A stretch of 64,000 bases of DNA from Micromonospora sp. C28SCA-DRY-2. GTDB lineage: Bacteria > Actinomycetota > Actinomycetes > Mycobacteriales > Micromonosporaceae. Numbering within the stretch: position 1 is the first letter of the stretch; the number at the start of each line of letters is the position of its first letter. This document shows positions 38,030-46,616 of the stretch, piece after piece. The stretch is taken from the NCBI RefSeq assembly GCF_030519475.1, contig NZ_JAUMKD010000001.1, positions 372,001-436,000 on the forward strand, given 5' to 3'. The translations under genes were made by a program, and so were the position numbers. The notes beneath the pieces are model-generated. The model was not told the DNA's origin and ran no database searches. It saw only the letters and a list, made by a program, of their open reading frames with translations.

Positions 38030-38250
38030 CCGGACCGGCCCGGGACCGGCAGCCGGAGCGGACCCGACGGTGTGGCCGGGACCGGAACCGGCCGGCACCG
38101 GAACCCGGCACCGGCGGCGCGACCGGGGCCGGGACCGTCCGGGAGCCGGTCCGAACGGGACCGGCGGCGCCACCGGGGCCGGGACCGACCGGGAGCGGGA
38201 CCGGACGGGAGCGGGGGCGGGTCCGCACCGGGGGCGGTGCGGATCCGCCG
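38030..38250. repeat. Degenerate CCGGGACCGG-type low-complexity repeat
   Basis: The 228 bases between the membrane protein stop and the ABC ATPase stop are made largely of short units such as CCGGGACCGG, GGCACCGG and GGGAGCGGGACC. No coding frame is supported. Many short overlapping inverted repeats could fold, so the region may serve as a terminator between the convergent genes. Confidence 0.6.
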
Positions 38251-38254
38251 GGGC

Positions 38255-38986
38255 TCAGTCGTCGGCCAGGTGGCCGTCGCGCAGGGTGAGGACGCGGTCG
38301 GCCAGGTCGATCAGGGCCGGATCGTGCGTGGCGACCAGGGCGGTCATCCCCCGGGCGTGCACCACCGCGCGCAGCAGGTCCATGATGGACCGACCGGTCT
38401 CCGAGTCGAGCTGGCCGGTGGGCTCGTCGGCGATCAGCAGGTCCGGCTCGTTGGCCAGGGCCCGGGCCACCGCCACCCGCTGCTGCTGGCCGCCGGAGAG
38501 TTCGTACGGCCGCTGGGCCGCGTGCCCGCCGAGGCCGACCATCTCCAACAGCACGGCCACCCGCTCCTCCCGCTCTGCCGCCGGCACCCGGGCCAGCCGC
38601 AGCGGCACCCCGACGTTCTCGGCGGCGGAGAGGATCGGCACCAGCCCGAAGGTCTGGAAGACGAACCCGATGGTTCCCCGGCGCAGCTCCAGCAGCTCCC
38701 GCTCGCCGGCGCTGGTCACCTCGTGCCCGGCGACTACCACCCGGCCGGCGTTGGGCCGGTCCAGCCCGCCGACGAGGTTCAGCAGGGTGGTCTTGCCCGC
38801 CCCGGAGCGGCCCCGGACCGCGACCAGCTCGCCGCGGCCGGCCCGGAACGAGACGTCCCGCACGGCGTGCACGGCGTGCTCGCCGCGCCCGAAGGTCCGG
38901 CTGAGCCCTTCCACCCGGACCACCTCGTCGGTGGTCACCGCGCTCCCCCCGGCGGCCTGACCCTGCACCACGACGTCCTCGCTCAT
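38255..38986 (-). CDS. ABC transporter ATP-binding protein (MacB/LolD type)
   Basis: This 243-residue ATPase has Walker A GRSGAGKT (59-66), a Q-loop in FVFQTFGLVP, the signature LSGGQQQR and Walker B LLIADEPTG. It is of the LolD/MacB class that partners FtsX-like permeases. It is the last gene of a minus-strand operon with two large FtsX-type permeases and a second ATPase. The ATG at 38986 overlaps the stop of a 24-codon ORF (ATGA). The first 18 or so residues before the ABC domain are unusual and Gly/Val-rich. Confidence 0.93.
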   Translation of the reverse strand: MSEDVVVQGQAAGGSAVTTDEVVRVEGLSRTFGRGEHAVHAVRDVSFRAGRGELVAVRGRSGAGKTTLLNLVGGLDRPNAGRVVVAGHEVTSAGERELLELRRGTIGFVFQTFGLVPILSAAENVGVPLRLARVPAAEREERVAVLLEMVGLGGHAAQRPYELSGGQQQRVAVARALANEPDLLIADEPTGQLDSETGRSIMDLLRAVVHARGMTALVATHDPALIDLADRVLTLRDGHLADD

Positions 38987-39057
38987 GCCGCCGCTCCGCT
39001 CCGCCGCGCGCCGCCACCCGGCCGCGTCGCGCCGAGTCCGATGATCCACTCGCTCAT
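38983..39057 (-). CDS. 24-codon ORF between two ABC ATPase genes
   Basis: The minus strand from ATG 39057 encodes a 24-residue peptide beginning MSEWIIGLGATRP and rich in Gly, Arg and Ala at its end. Its ATG overlaps the TGA of the upstream ATPase gene (ATGA), and its own TGA overlaps the ATG of the downstream ATPase gene (again ATGA). Such overlap on both sides suggests translational coupling, with the short ORF carrying ribosomes across the 67-base gap. It may be a relay ORF with no peptide function. I recognise no family. Confidence 0.4.
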   Translation of the reverse strand: MSEWIIGLGATRPGGGARRSGAAA

Positions 39058-40052
39058 GCCCCCGCCTCCCGCTCGTTCCGGGCACGGTCGCCCGGGCGTA
39101 CCTCCACGTGGTCCGGCTCCAGGTTGAGCCGGACCCGGTCGCGCAGCGACAGCGCCTCGACGAAGGGCGCCGGCAGCTGCATCCGGCCGGACCGGTCCAG
39201 CACCGCGTACTCCTCGGCGACCAGCTCGGTGTTGCCGTCGGCGCCGATCCGCGCGGTCCGGCGTACCTCCGAGGCGGTCCGGCCGTCGCGGATCGCGACG
39301 GTCCGGCGGACCTGCTCGGCCACGGCATGGTCGTGGGTGACCACGACGATGGTCACGCCCAGCTCGGCGTTGATGGTCCGCAGCGCGGCGAAGACCTCGG
39401 CGCCGGTCGCCTCGTCCAGCTCGCCGGTCGGCTCGTCGGCGAAGAGCACCTCGGGGTCGTTGGCCACCGCCACCGCCACCGCGCAGCGCTGCTGCTCGCC
39501 ACCGCTGAGCTGGCCGGGCCGGCGGTCGGCGCAGTAGCCGACGCCCACCATGTCGAGCAGCTCGCGGGCCCGCTGCCGGCGGGCCCGCCGGCCACCACCG
39601 CGCCCCGCCAACTGCATCGGCAGCTCGACGTTCTCCAGCGCGGTCAGGTATGGCAGCAGGTTGCGGCCGGTCTGCTGCCAGACGAACCCGACCATCTGCC
39701 GCCGGTAGCTCAGCCGCCGGCGGGCGGAGAGGTCGAGCAGGTCGTAGTCGCCGACCCGGGCGATGCCGGCGGTCGGGGTGTCCAGCCCGGAGAGGATGTT
39801 CAGCAGGGTGGACTTGCCGGAGCCGGACGCGCCCACGATCGCCACCAGCTCACCCCGGTCGATCACCAGGTCCAGGCCCTGCAGGGCGACCACCTCGACG
39901 CCCTCGGTCTTGAAGATGCGCACCAGGCCGTCGCAGACGATGTGCCCGCGCAGCCGGTGCTGGCCGCCGGCCCGCTGGGCCGCGCGCTCGGCGGCCCGCG
40001 CCTGGAGGGCGGCCAGGTCCGGCACCGTCGGAGTCTGGGCGGTAGCGGTCAT
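39054..40052 (-). CDS. ABC transporter ATP-binding protein with C-terminal AbrB-like domain
   Basis: This 332-residue protein has an N-terminal extension of about 40 residues and a complete ABC domain with Walker A GASGSGKS (74-81), the signature LSGGEQQR and Walker B VLFADEPTGELDE. After the ABC domain comes a segment at about 280-322 with a SpoVT/AbrB-like swapped-hairpin pattern (LDRSGRMQLPAPFVEAL, then VRLNLEPDHVEVRPGD). AbrB-like domains usually bind DNA or mediate dimerisation, so this fusion is unusual. The ATG at 40052 lies one base after the permease stop. It probably energises one of the two large permeases. Confidence 0.88.
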   Translation of the reverse strand: MTATAQTPTVPDLAALQARAAERAAQRAGGQHRLRGHIVCDGLVRIFKTEGVEVVALQGLDLVIDRGELVAIVGASGSGKSTLLNILSGLDTPTAGIARVGDYDLLDLSARRRLSYRRQMVGFVWQQTGRNLLPYLTALENVELPMQLAGRGGGRRARRQRARELLDMVGVGYCADRRPGQLSGGEQQRCAVAVAVANDPEVLFADEPTGELDEATGAEVFAALRTINAELGVTIVVVTHDHAVAEQVRRTVAIRDGRTASEVRRTARIGADGNTELVAEEYAVLDRSGRMQLPAPFVEALSLRDRVRLNLEPDHVEVRPGDRARNEREAGA

Positions 40053-40053
40053 C

Positions 40054-42762
40054 TCAACTCTCCTCTCCGAGCCGGAGCACCTCACCGAGGCGCAGCCGGC
40101 GGTTGTTCAGGGTCTCGACGGCGACCGCGAAACCGAGCGCGACGGCCCCGAGCACGACGACCCCGGCGACCAGGCCGGGCTCGAACGTCACCGTGACCGG
40201 CGCGCCGCTGGTGAAGGCCGACAAACCGAGCAGGGGCGTGAGCAGCACCGGCAGCAGCGCCCCGACCAGCGCGCCGGTGAGCACCGACACGCCCACCAGC
40301 GGGGCCAGTTCCACCAGCAGCAGTCCCCGCCACTGCCGGCGGGACAGCCCGAGGGTGCGCAGCCGGGAGAGCACCTGCCCCCGGGCCCGGGCGCCGGCCA
40401 GCACGCAGAACGCGATGGCGAGCAGACCGAGCACCGTGCCGCCGGCCGCGCCGGCGGCGAAGCCGAAGACCAGCACCCCGTTGGCCCCGCCCTCACCCAC
40501 CTGGCGACGCACGTCCGCCCAGGTGAGCACCTCGACGCCGCGCGGGCGCTCCCGGCCGGTGACGGCACCGCCGGTCTGGTAGCGGCTCTGGCCCTCGTCG
40601 CCGACCCGGCGCAGCGCCTCGGCGTCCAGATCCTCCCCCGCGACCAGGAAGCCGGTCGGCACCGGGTCGTAGTCGCGGCGCGGCAGCGACTGCAACGGCA
40701 GGATGACGAACCGGTCGTTGGCGGGCCGGAGCAGCGGGAAGCTCTCCGCCCGCTCGGCCACCCGGAACTCGTACCGCTGGCCCTGCACGCTGACGAAGGC
40801 GGAATCGGCCAGCCCGGCCTCGGCCAGGTCCTCGGCGACCAGCGGGGAGACCACGGCGGGTAGCGCGCCCGCCTGGCCGGCCGGGGCGAGCAGCGCCGCC
40901 GGCACCGGCACGTCGCGGCCGGCCGACCGGGTGAGCCGGTCCAACGCCGGCCCGTCCACCAGCAGCACGGTCACCGTGCCCATCAGGGCCTCGGCGCCGA
41001 GCGCGTCCGCCGCCGGCCGCTGCGCCGGCTCGTCGAGCACCGGGGCGGCGACCCGCACGCCGGGCAGCCGCTCCAGTTCGGCGCCGGTGTCCGGGGCGAG
41101 CCGGTCGCCGCGGATCAGCGCGTCGCCGGGCACTGTCCGGCTGGCGGTCCGGTCTCGGCTGGCCTCGATGCCGGTGGCGACCACCGCGCAGAACGCCGCG
41201 GTGGCGATGGCCAGCACCACGACGACCAGCGGGGCGGCCACCACCGACCGGCCGGCCCGTGCGGTGCCCAGGAACGCCACGCTGCCCCGGGTCCGCGCGG
41301 CGAGCCGGCTGACCAGCCGCAACGGCCACGGGTACACGCGCAGTGCCAGCATCGCCGCGGCGACCGCGAGCAGCACCGGGACCGACACCAGCAACGGGTC
41401 GACGTCGCCGGGGGTCAACCCCCGGCGCACCAGCAGGACGGTGGCCAGCGCGGCCAGCAGCAGCACGAACACCTCGACGGTGAGCCGCCGGGCGGACGGG
41501 CGCACCCGGATCAGGTCGCGCCGACCCGGGCCGCCGACCGGGGCGACCAGCGTGGCCACCGGCAGCACGAGGGTGAGCAGCGCGGCCGCCGCGACCGCGA
41601 GCGGCCAGGTGCTGCCGGGCGGACCCGGGACCAGCGTGCCGAGCAGCCAGCCCGCCGCCGCGGCGGCCGGAATGACCAGCAGCGACTCCGCCAGGCTGCG
41701 CCGGGCCCCGGCGGTCGCGGAGCCGCCCCGCGCGCGCAGCAGGGTGAACTCCTCGCGCCGTCGCCGGGTGCTCAGCGCGGCGGCCAGCGTCACCAGCCCG
41801 GCCAGGGTGGCCAGCACCCCGGCCGCGATCACCGCGAGCAGGGTCCGGGCGGCGGTCAGCGCGGCGGCGAACTCCCGCAGCGGGAGGTCGAGCCCCTGCA
41901 CGAGGCTCCGCCTCGGCGGCGTCTCCCGCTTCATCTGCTCGATGCTGTCGATCAGCTGGTCGAGCTTCCGGACGTCGATGCCGTCCGCGCCCATCCGGTA
42001 GCGCCAGCTGAACCGCAGCGGCACCCCGGCCAGCGCCTGGCCGTCCAGCCCGGCCGGGCTGACCAGTCCGACACCGATGAACGGCATGGCGTCGCCGGGT
42101 GGCTCCACCACCTCCAGCGCGGACGGCAGGTTGTCCCAGATCCCGTCGGACCGGTCGATCGGCTCGAACAACCCCACCACGGTCACCGGCAGCCGCGCCG
42201 ACGTGTCGTCCGGCGCCCCGGTGGCCATCTGCAGCCGGCTGCCGACGCGCAGGTTGAGCCGCCGGGCGACGTCGGTGTTCAACGCCACCTGCAACGGCTC
42301 GCCGGCCGCCCACCGGTCCTCGGGCCAGCGGCCCTCGACCAGCGTCGCGGCCTCCTGCACGCCGGGCATCGTGCGCAGGGCCAGGTCGACGAGGAGGTTC
42401 TTCGCCGCCAGGTGTGGACCGGTCACCCGGTGCTGCTCGGACTCACCGGCGTACCAGCGCTGCGCCACCGCGCCCCGCACGGCCGGCGGCATGCCGGCCT
42501 GGAGCGTGTCCAACTCACGCTGGTAGGCCTCGACCAGCTTGGTCGCGCCGGGAGCGGCGGTGAGCGGCTCGGTGCTGTAGGTCAGGTCCCGCAACGCCGC
42601 CGGCTGGCCGGCCAGATGTTCCCGCAGACCCTGCTCGGCGAGCCGGTTCACCACCCGGGGCACCCCGTTGACCAGCAGCGAGACGACCAGGGTCAACATC
42701 GCCAGCAGCAGGAACTGCCCGCCGTGCGCCCGGACCCGGCGGATGGCCGCGCCGATGCTCAT
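40054..42762 (-). CDS. Large FtsX-like ABC permease
   Basis: This 902-residue membrane protein has an N-terminal helix (about 15-35), a large extracytoplasmic domain (about 40-300), and a three-helix FtsX bundle with flanking helices. A second extracytoplasmic domain and a C-terminal FtsX bundle (about 775-885) follow, ending RRLRLGEVLRLGEES. The ten-helix, two-domain layout is that of the large MacB/FtsX-type permeases of actinobacteria, which transmit mechanical force rather than carry substrate through a pore. The ATG at 42762 begins MSIGAAIRRVRAHGG. It is 43 bases after the upstream permease stop. Substrate unknown; lipoprotein or peptide export is possible. Confidence 0.88.
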   Translation of the reverse strand: MSIGAAIRRVRAHGGQFLLLAMLTLVVSLLVNGVPRVVNRLAEQGLREHLAGQPAALRDLTYSTEPLTAAPGATKLVEAYQRELDTLQAGMPPAVRGAVAQRWYAGESEQHRVTGPHLAAKNLLVDLALRTMPGVQEAATLVEGRWPEDRWAAGEPLQVALNTDVARRLNLRVGSRLQMATGAPDDTSARLPVTVVGLFEPIDRSDGIWDNLPSALEVVEPPGDAMPFIGVGLVSPAGLDGQALAGVPLRFSWRYRMGADGIDVRKLDQLIDSIEQMKRETPPRRSLVQGLDLPLREFAAALTAARTLLAVIAAGVLATLAGLVTLAAALSTRRRREEFTLLRARGGSATAGARRSLAESLLVIPAAAAAGWLLGTLVPGPPGSTWPLAVAAAALLTLVLPVATLVAPVGGPGRRDLIRVRPSARRLTVEVFVLLLAALATVLLVRRGLTPGDVDPLLVSVPVLLAVAAAMLALRVYPWPLRLVSRLAARTRGSVAFLGTARAGRSVVAAPLVVVVLAIATAAFCAVVATGIEASRDRTASRTVPGDALIRGDRLAPDTGAELERLPGVRVAAPVLDEPAQRPAADALGAEALMGTVTVLLVDGPALDRLTRSAGRDVPVPAALLAPAGQAGALPAVVSPLVAEDLAEAGLADSAFVSVQGQRYEFRVAERAESFPLLRPANDRFVILPLQSLPRRDYDPVPTGFLVAGEDLDAEALRRVGDEGQSRYQTGGAVTGRERPRGVEVLTWADVRRQVGEGGANGVLVFGFAAGAAGGTVLGLLAIAFCVLAGARARGQVLSRLRTLGLSRRQWRGLLLVELAPLVGVSVLTGALVGALLPVLLTPLLGLSAFTSGAPVTVTFEPGLVAGVVVLGAVALGFAVAVETLNNRRLRLGEVLRLGEES

Positions 42763-42805
42763 CGCGCCGTCTCCCCACACTCGCTGGTCAGTCCGTTCCG
42801 CCCGG

Positions 42806-45800
42806 TCACCGCTCTCCCCCGATCCGCAACTGCGCCGCCGCCACCCGCTGCCGGATGCCGAGCGCGATGAACACGCTGAAGGCCAGCGCCGCCAGCAGCA
42901 GGCCGACCGCTGTCGCCCCGATCGGCGCCCAGTGCAGCGCGAACGCCGCCTCGGGCACCGGCCGGCCACCGGCCGGCGTGAGGATGACCAGCGGGGCCAT
43001 GGTCGCGCCGACCGCCGCACCGAGCAGCAGGCCGACGCCCACGCCGATGCCGGCGAGGAAGGTCTGCTCGGCCAGCAGCGCCCGGGCCAGCAGCCGTGGG
43101 CTCGCGCCGAGGGTGTGCAGCACGGCGAACTCGGACAGCCGGTGTCGCGCGGTGGCCCAGACGTCCACCACCAGGCCGACCAGGGCGAGCAGCACGGAGC
43201 CGAGCGCGGCGGCGAGCAGCCCGGTGCGGGCGCCCTGCCAGTACGGGTCGTCGGCGGCCTCCGCGGCGACCGCGCGCCGGTCGAGGACGGTGGCGCCGGG
43301 CAGGTCGCCGGCGGCCCGGGCCGCCTCGTCGTGCCCGTCGCCGGTGGTCTTCACCCACCATTCCGGCACCGGCCGCACCGCGCCCTGCTCACGGATCAGC
43401 CAGTCCTTCGCCGCGGGCAGGTCGAGCAGCACCCCGGCGCCGGTGGCGGACGGCAGCGCGTCCACCTCGCCGACCAGGATGACCGGCACCGACACGCCGG
43501 AGAGCGCGAGGGTGTAGGTGTCCCCTTCGCGCAGGCTCAGCGCCTCCCGCACCGCCGGGGTCATCAGCGCCGGCACCGGGGGGTTGTCGTCGTCGGGCAC
43601 GACGGCGAACCGGGACGGCGGCTGGAAGGCGAACCGGCCACCGTCGAGGTACTCGACCGCGTGCTCGGCGGTCACCCCGGTCGGCGTCACCGACGCGGGA
43701 CCGCGGTCGCCCAGCAAGCCGCTGGTGGCCGCCCAGGTGCCGGCCAACTCCGCCGGGCGCGCCGTGCCGTCGGCCCCGACCAGCTTCAGGTCGTCGACCA
43801 CCAGCCCGTACGCCCGGCCCGCCGCGTCGCCGCCGTCGGCCTCGAAGCCGGCCAGCCGGAGGGTGCCGCCCGTCTCCGGCAGCTCGACGGTGAACGCAAC
43901 GGCCCGGCCGTCGCTGTCGCCGGTGGCCACCGGCAGCCGGAAGGCCAGCCCGTCATCCTGGCTCAGCAGGATCGACACGGCAATCTGGTGCGGGCGCACC
44001 GCCTTCTCGACGGGGGTGCTGACGGTCCCGGTCAGCGCGCGGGTGCCGGCGGGCAGCTCGACCCCGGCCGGGGCGGCCCGCCGGCTGACCAGCCGGTCGT
44101 ACAGCGCCGGCGGCGGGACGTCGGCGAGCCGCTCGTCGAGCCGCATCACGTCGGCCGCGGCGGCCGCGTCCACGGCCACCACGGTCACCGGCAGGTCGTC
44201 CCGGCCGACGCGCACCTCGTCGCGCCAGGCCGGCAGCGTCCGGTCGGCGCCGGCCAGGGCGGCGACCTCCCCGGCGCGCTGACCGACGGCAGTGACCGGC
44301 ACCCCGCCGGCCCGCTCGACCACCCGCAGGTCGGCGCCGACCGTGTGGTCGGCCTGGTCGAGGTGGGACCGCTCGCCGGTGGCGACCAGCGACCAGGCGA
44401 GGGTGCTGCCGCCGACGGCCAGGGCGAGCAGCAGCACCGGCCCGGCGTGCGGGCGGCGCCCGGCCTGCCACATGCCGAACATGGTCGCCGTCCACAACTT
44501 GCGGTCGATGAACCGTTCGGCGAACCGGGTGGCCGGCGGGAGCAGCCGCAACGCCACCACCGCGCCGGCCAGCACGCCGAGCGTCGGCGCGGCGACCAGC
44601 AGCGGGTCGAGCCCGAGCCGGCCGGCGGCGCCGGTCAGCGGCGAGGAGTACTGGCGCAGCTGCACCCAGGCCAGCAGGGCGAGCGCGACCAGCGCCAGGT
44701 CGAGACTGGCCCGCTGCACGGTGGCGGAGCGGGTGGGCCGGGACAGCGCCGCCATGTCGGCCACGTACGTGCCGGAGCCGCGCAGCGTCGGGGCGACCAT
44801 GGCGACCAGGCACCCGGCGGCCGCGGCGGACGCCGCCGCCCAGACCAGGGTCCCGCCGCCGGCGGTGCTGCTCAGCTCGGCCGGGCCACCGGTGCCCACC
44901 AACCGCAGCGCCTCGCCGGCCAGCAGCGGCCCGAGCAGGGCCGCCGGCAGGACGACCATTGTCGCCTCGCGGGCGGCCAGGCCGGCCAGTTGCCGGCGGG
45001 CGGCACCCCGGGCGCGCAGCAGCGCGGTCTGGCCCCGCCGGTCCTCGTGCAGCAGCGCGGCGACCAGCACCAGCGCGTACCCGCCGAGGACCACGATCAG
45101 CAGCAGCGGGGTGGCCAGCGCGGACCGGCCCACCAGGTCGGCCCGGGCGATCCGGTCGATCAACCGCTCCATCGAGGTCACGGTGCGGGCGGAGGAACCA
45201 AGGCCGGCCGCCTCCGGCACCTCGGCCACCGCCTCGGTCATCGCCCGGCGCACTTCCGGCAGCCGGCCGACGCCGGCCGCGACGAGGTCCGGCTCGACCA
45301 CCCAGGACGCGGAGACCGAACCCGGGAAGACCGCCTCGAAGTCGGCCCGGTCCAGCACGAACGGCCCGTACGAGGTGCCGGACTCGGCGACGCTGCCGGC
45401 ACCGACCCCCGGAGCCAGCTGCCAGTACGGGTCGGTCGCGTCGCGCGGCCGCCAGGTGCCGGCGAGCACCACCTCGCTGGACCGCTCGCTGGCGCGGTCG
45501 CGCAGCGGCACCCGGGCGCCCGGGGTCAGCCCCAGCGCGCCGGCGACCTTCTCCGGCAGCGTCACCTGCGCCGGCACCGCCCCGGCGGTGGGCCAGGCGC
45601 CGGCGGTGAGGTCGGCGTGGGCGGGCAGGTCGTCCAACGTGGCGAGGTTGGCGAAGATCGGGTCGTCGTCGGTCCGGACCACCGAGCCGAGGTCGCCGGT
45701 GAGTTCCCGGCCGGTGCCGTAGCGGGCGCCGGTGACGGCCAGCGGGGCGCCGCCGAGGGCGGCGGTGAAGCCGTCCCGGATGGCCCGGTCGCGGGTGGCG

Positions 45801-46012
45801 TACTCGGCGACGTCCTTGCCGCCGGAGCCGGTCACCAGCAGGCTGCGCTCCTCCATCGACGCCCGGGCGAGCAGGGCCTGCTGCCCGGCCTCGACCGCCC
45901 GACGGCTGTAGTCGGAGAGCCCGGTGACCAACGCGACCGCGACCAGTGCCGCCACCACGGCGGCGGCCAGCAGGCCCCGTGCCGCCCGGGCCCGCCTCCA
46001 CACCAGCTTCAT
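42806..46012 (-). CDS. Very large FtsX-like ABC permease, first gene of the exporter operon
   Basis: This 1,068-residue membrane protein starts with a basic MKLVWRRARAARG and one membrane helix (about 14-34), then a large extracytoplasmic domain (about 40-290). A first FtsX bundle (about 290-420) contains LLHEDRRGQTALLRARGA. Further helices, a second large external domain and a C-terminal FtsX bundle (about 930-1055) with HRLSEFAVLHTLGASPRLL follow. The ATG at 46012 has GGGGAGGG upstream. With the second permease and the two ATPases it forms a four-gene MacB-like system. Two permeases and two ATPases suggest a heterodimeric complex. Confidence 0.88.
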   Translation of the reverse strand: MKLVWRRARAARGLLAAAVVAALVAVALVTGLSDYSRRAVEAGQQALLARASMEERSLLVTGSGGKDVAEYATRDRAIRDGFTAALGGAPLAVTGARYGTGRELTGDLGSVVRTDDDPIFANLATLDDLPAHADLTAGAWPTAGAVPAQVTLPEKVAGALGLTPGARVPLRDRASERSSEVVLAGTWRPRDATDPYWQLAPGVGAGSVAESGTSYGPFVLDRADFEAVFPGSVSASWVVEPDLVAAGVGRLPEVRRAMTEAVAEVPEAAGLGSSARTVTSMERLIDRIARADLVGRSALATPLLLIVVLGGYALVLVAALLHEDRRGQTALLRARGAARRQLAGLAAREATMVVLPAALLGPLLAGEALRLVGTGGPAELSSTAGGGTLVWAAASAAAAGCLVAMVAPTLRGSGTYVADMAALSRPTRSATVQRASLDLALVALALLAWVQLRQYSSPLTGAAGRLGLDPLLVAAPTLGVLAGAVVALRLLPPATRFAERFIDRKLWTATMFGMWQAGRRPHAGPVLLLALAVGGSTLAWSLVATGERSHLDQADHTVGADLRVVERAGGVPVTAVGQRAGEVAALAGADRTLPAWRDEVRVGRDDLPVTVVAVDAAAAADVMRLDERLADVPPPALYDRLVSRRAAPAGVELPAGTRALTGTVSTPVEKAVRPHQIAVSILLSQDDGLAFRLPVATGDSDGRAVAFTVELPETGGTLRLAGFEADGGDAAGRAYGLVVDDLKLVGADGTARPAELAGTWAATSGLLGDRGPASVTPTGVTAEHAVEYLDGGRFAFQPPSRFAVVPDDDNPPVPALMTPAVREALSLREGDTYTLALSGVSVPVILVGEVDALPSATGAGVLLDLPAAKDWLIREQGAVRPVPEWWVKTTGDGHDEAARAAGDLPGATVLDRRAVAAEAADDPYWQGARTGLLAAALGSVLLALVGLVVDVWATARHRLSEFAVLHTLGASPRLLARALLAEQTFLAGIGVGVGLLLGAAVGATMAPLVILTPAGGRPVPEAAFALHWAPIGATAVGLLLAALAFSVFIALGIRQRVAAAQLRIGGER

Positions 46013-46249
46013 CCGACGCCCTCCCCTGGCCCCCGTCGGGCCGACGAACAGCTAAAGCGGTGACGGGTGGGGAAAGGTTCGCGCCCGTTACTTGATCGTT
46101 ACCCGGCGGTCCCCGGTCGCCCGCTCGCCCGGTCGCCGCGCGGTAGCCGGGCCGGGGCTGTCGGAGCTGGGCGGATCCCGCCGGATCGGCGCCGCCGAGG
46201 ATCGGGAGAGGGGATCGGGCGTTGGTATCGGGCTGCTTGGATCGTCGGC
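46013..46249. other. Divergent promoter region, ABC exporter and L7/L12-like gene
   Basis: These 237 bases must contain promoters for the minus-strand ABC operon and the small plus-strand gene. I see no gene and no palindrome I can name. The pair of GTTAC repeats at 46087-46091 and 46097-46101 (GTTACTTGATCGTTAC) is the only less G+C-rich motif. Confidence 0.4.
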
Positions 46250-46543
46250 ATGGATACTCCCCTCACCGTCCTGCTGCTGGGCGTGGCCGCGCTGCTCATC
46301 GCGATCCTGGCCCGAACCCCGCAGCAGTCGCACCTGGCGTACCGGCTCGGCGAGATCGAGCGCCGGTTGCAGCTCGTCATGGACCACCTGGGCGTGCCGG
46401 ATCCGAACCCGGTGCCGGCGGAGGTCCGGCAACACCTGGTCCGCGGCGACAAGATCAAGGCGATCGCCGCCTACCGGAAGCTCACCGGCGCCGACCTGCG
46501 CTCGGCCAAGGCGGCGGTCGAGAACTTCACCAACCCCCGCTGA
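46250..46543 (+). CDS. Membrane-tethered ribosomal L7/L12 C-terminal-domain protein
   Basis: This 97-residue protein has an N-terminal membrane helix (about 4-22), a short coiled coil (LGEIERRLQLVMDHLGV), and a C-terminal L7/L12-like domain with KIKAIAAYRKLTGADLRSAKAAVE. It is not ribosomal L7/L12, as it lacks the ribosome-binding N-domain. Small membrane-anchored L7/L12-CTD proteins are widespread in actinobacteria and lack an assigned function. The CTD recruits translation factors on the ribosome, so a membrane-translation link is possible but speculative. The ATG at 46250 is the only start that keeps the helix at the N-terminus. Confidence 0.78.
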   Translation: MDTPLTVLLLGVAALLIAILARTPQQSHLAYRLGEIERRLQLVMDHLGVPDPNPVPAEVRQHLVRGDKIKAIAAYRKLTGADLRSAKAAVENFTNPR

Positions 46544-46616
46544 CCGCGTGACCGGCTGACCTGCGGCCGGTCGGGAGGCGGTGGGCCGGGCCGCCGACCG
46601 TCAGCCGGCCGGGAGA

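Noticed and set aside
42668..46063. A 1,131-codon plus-strand open frame opposite the FtsX-like permeases
   Set aside because: The product is a Gly/Gln/His/Arg-rich shadow with no hydrophobic or domain structure, while the minus strand encodes a clear permease.
46250..46543. Ribosomal protein L7/L12 (rplL)
   Set aside because: It has a membrane helix instead of the L7/L12 dimerisation domain, and no ribosomal operon is nearby.
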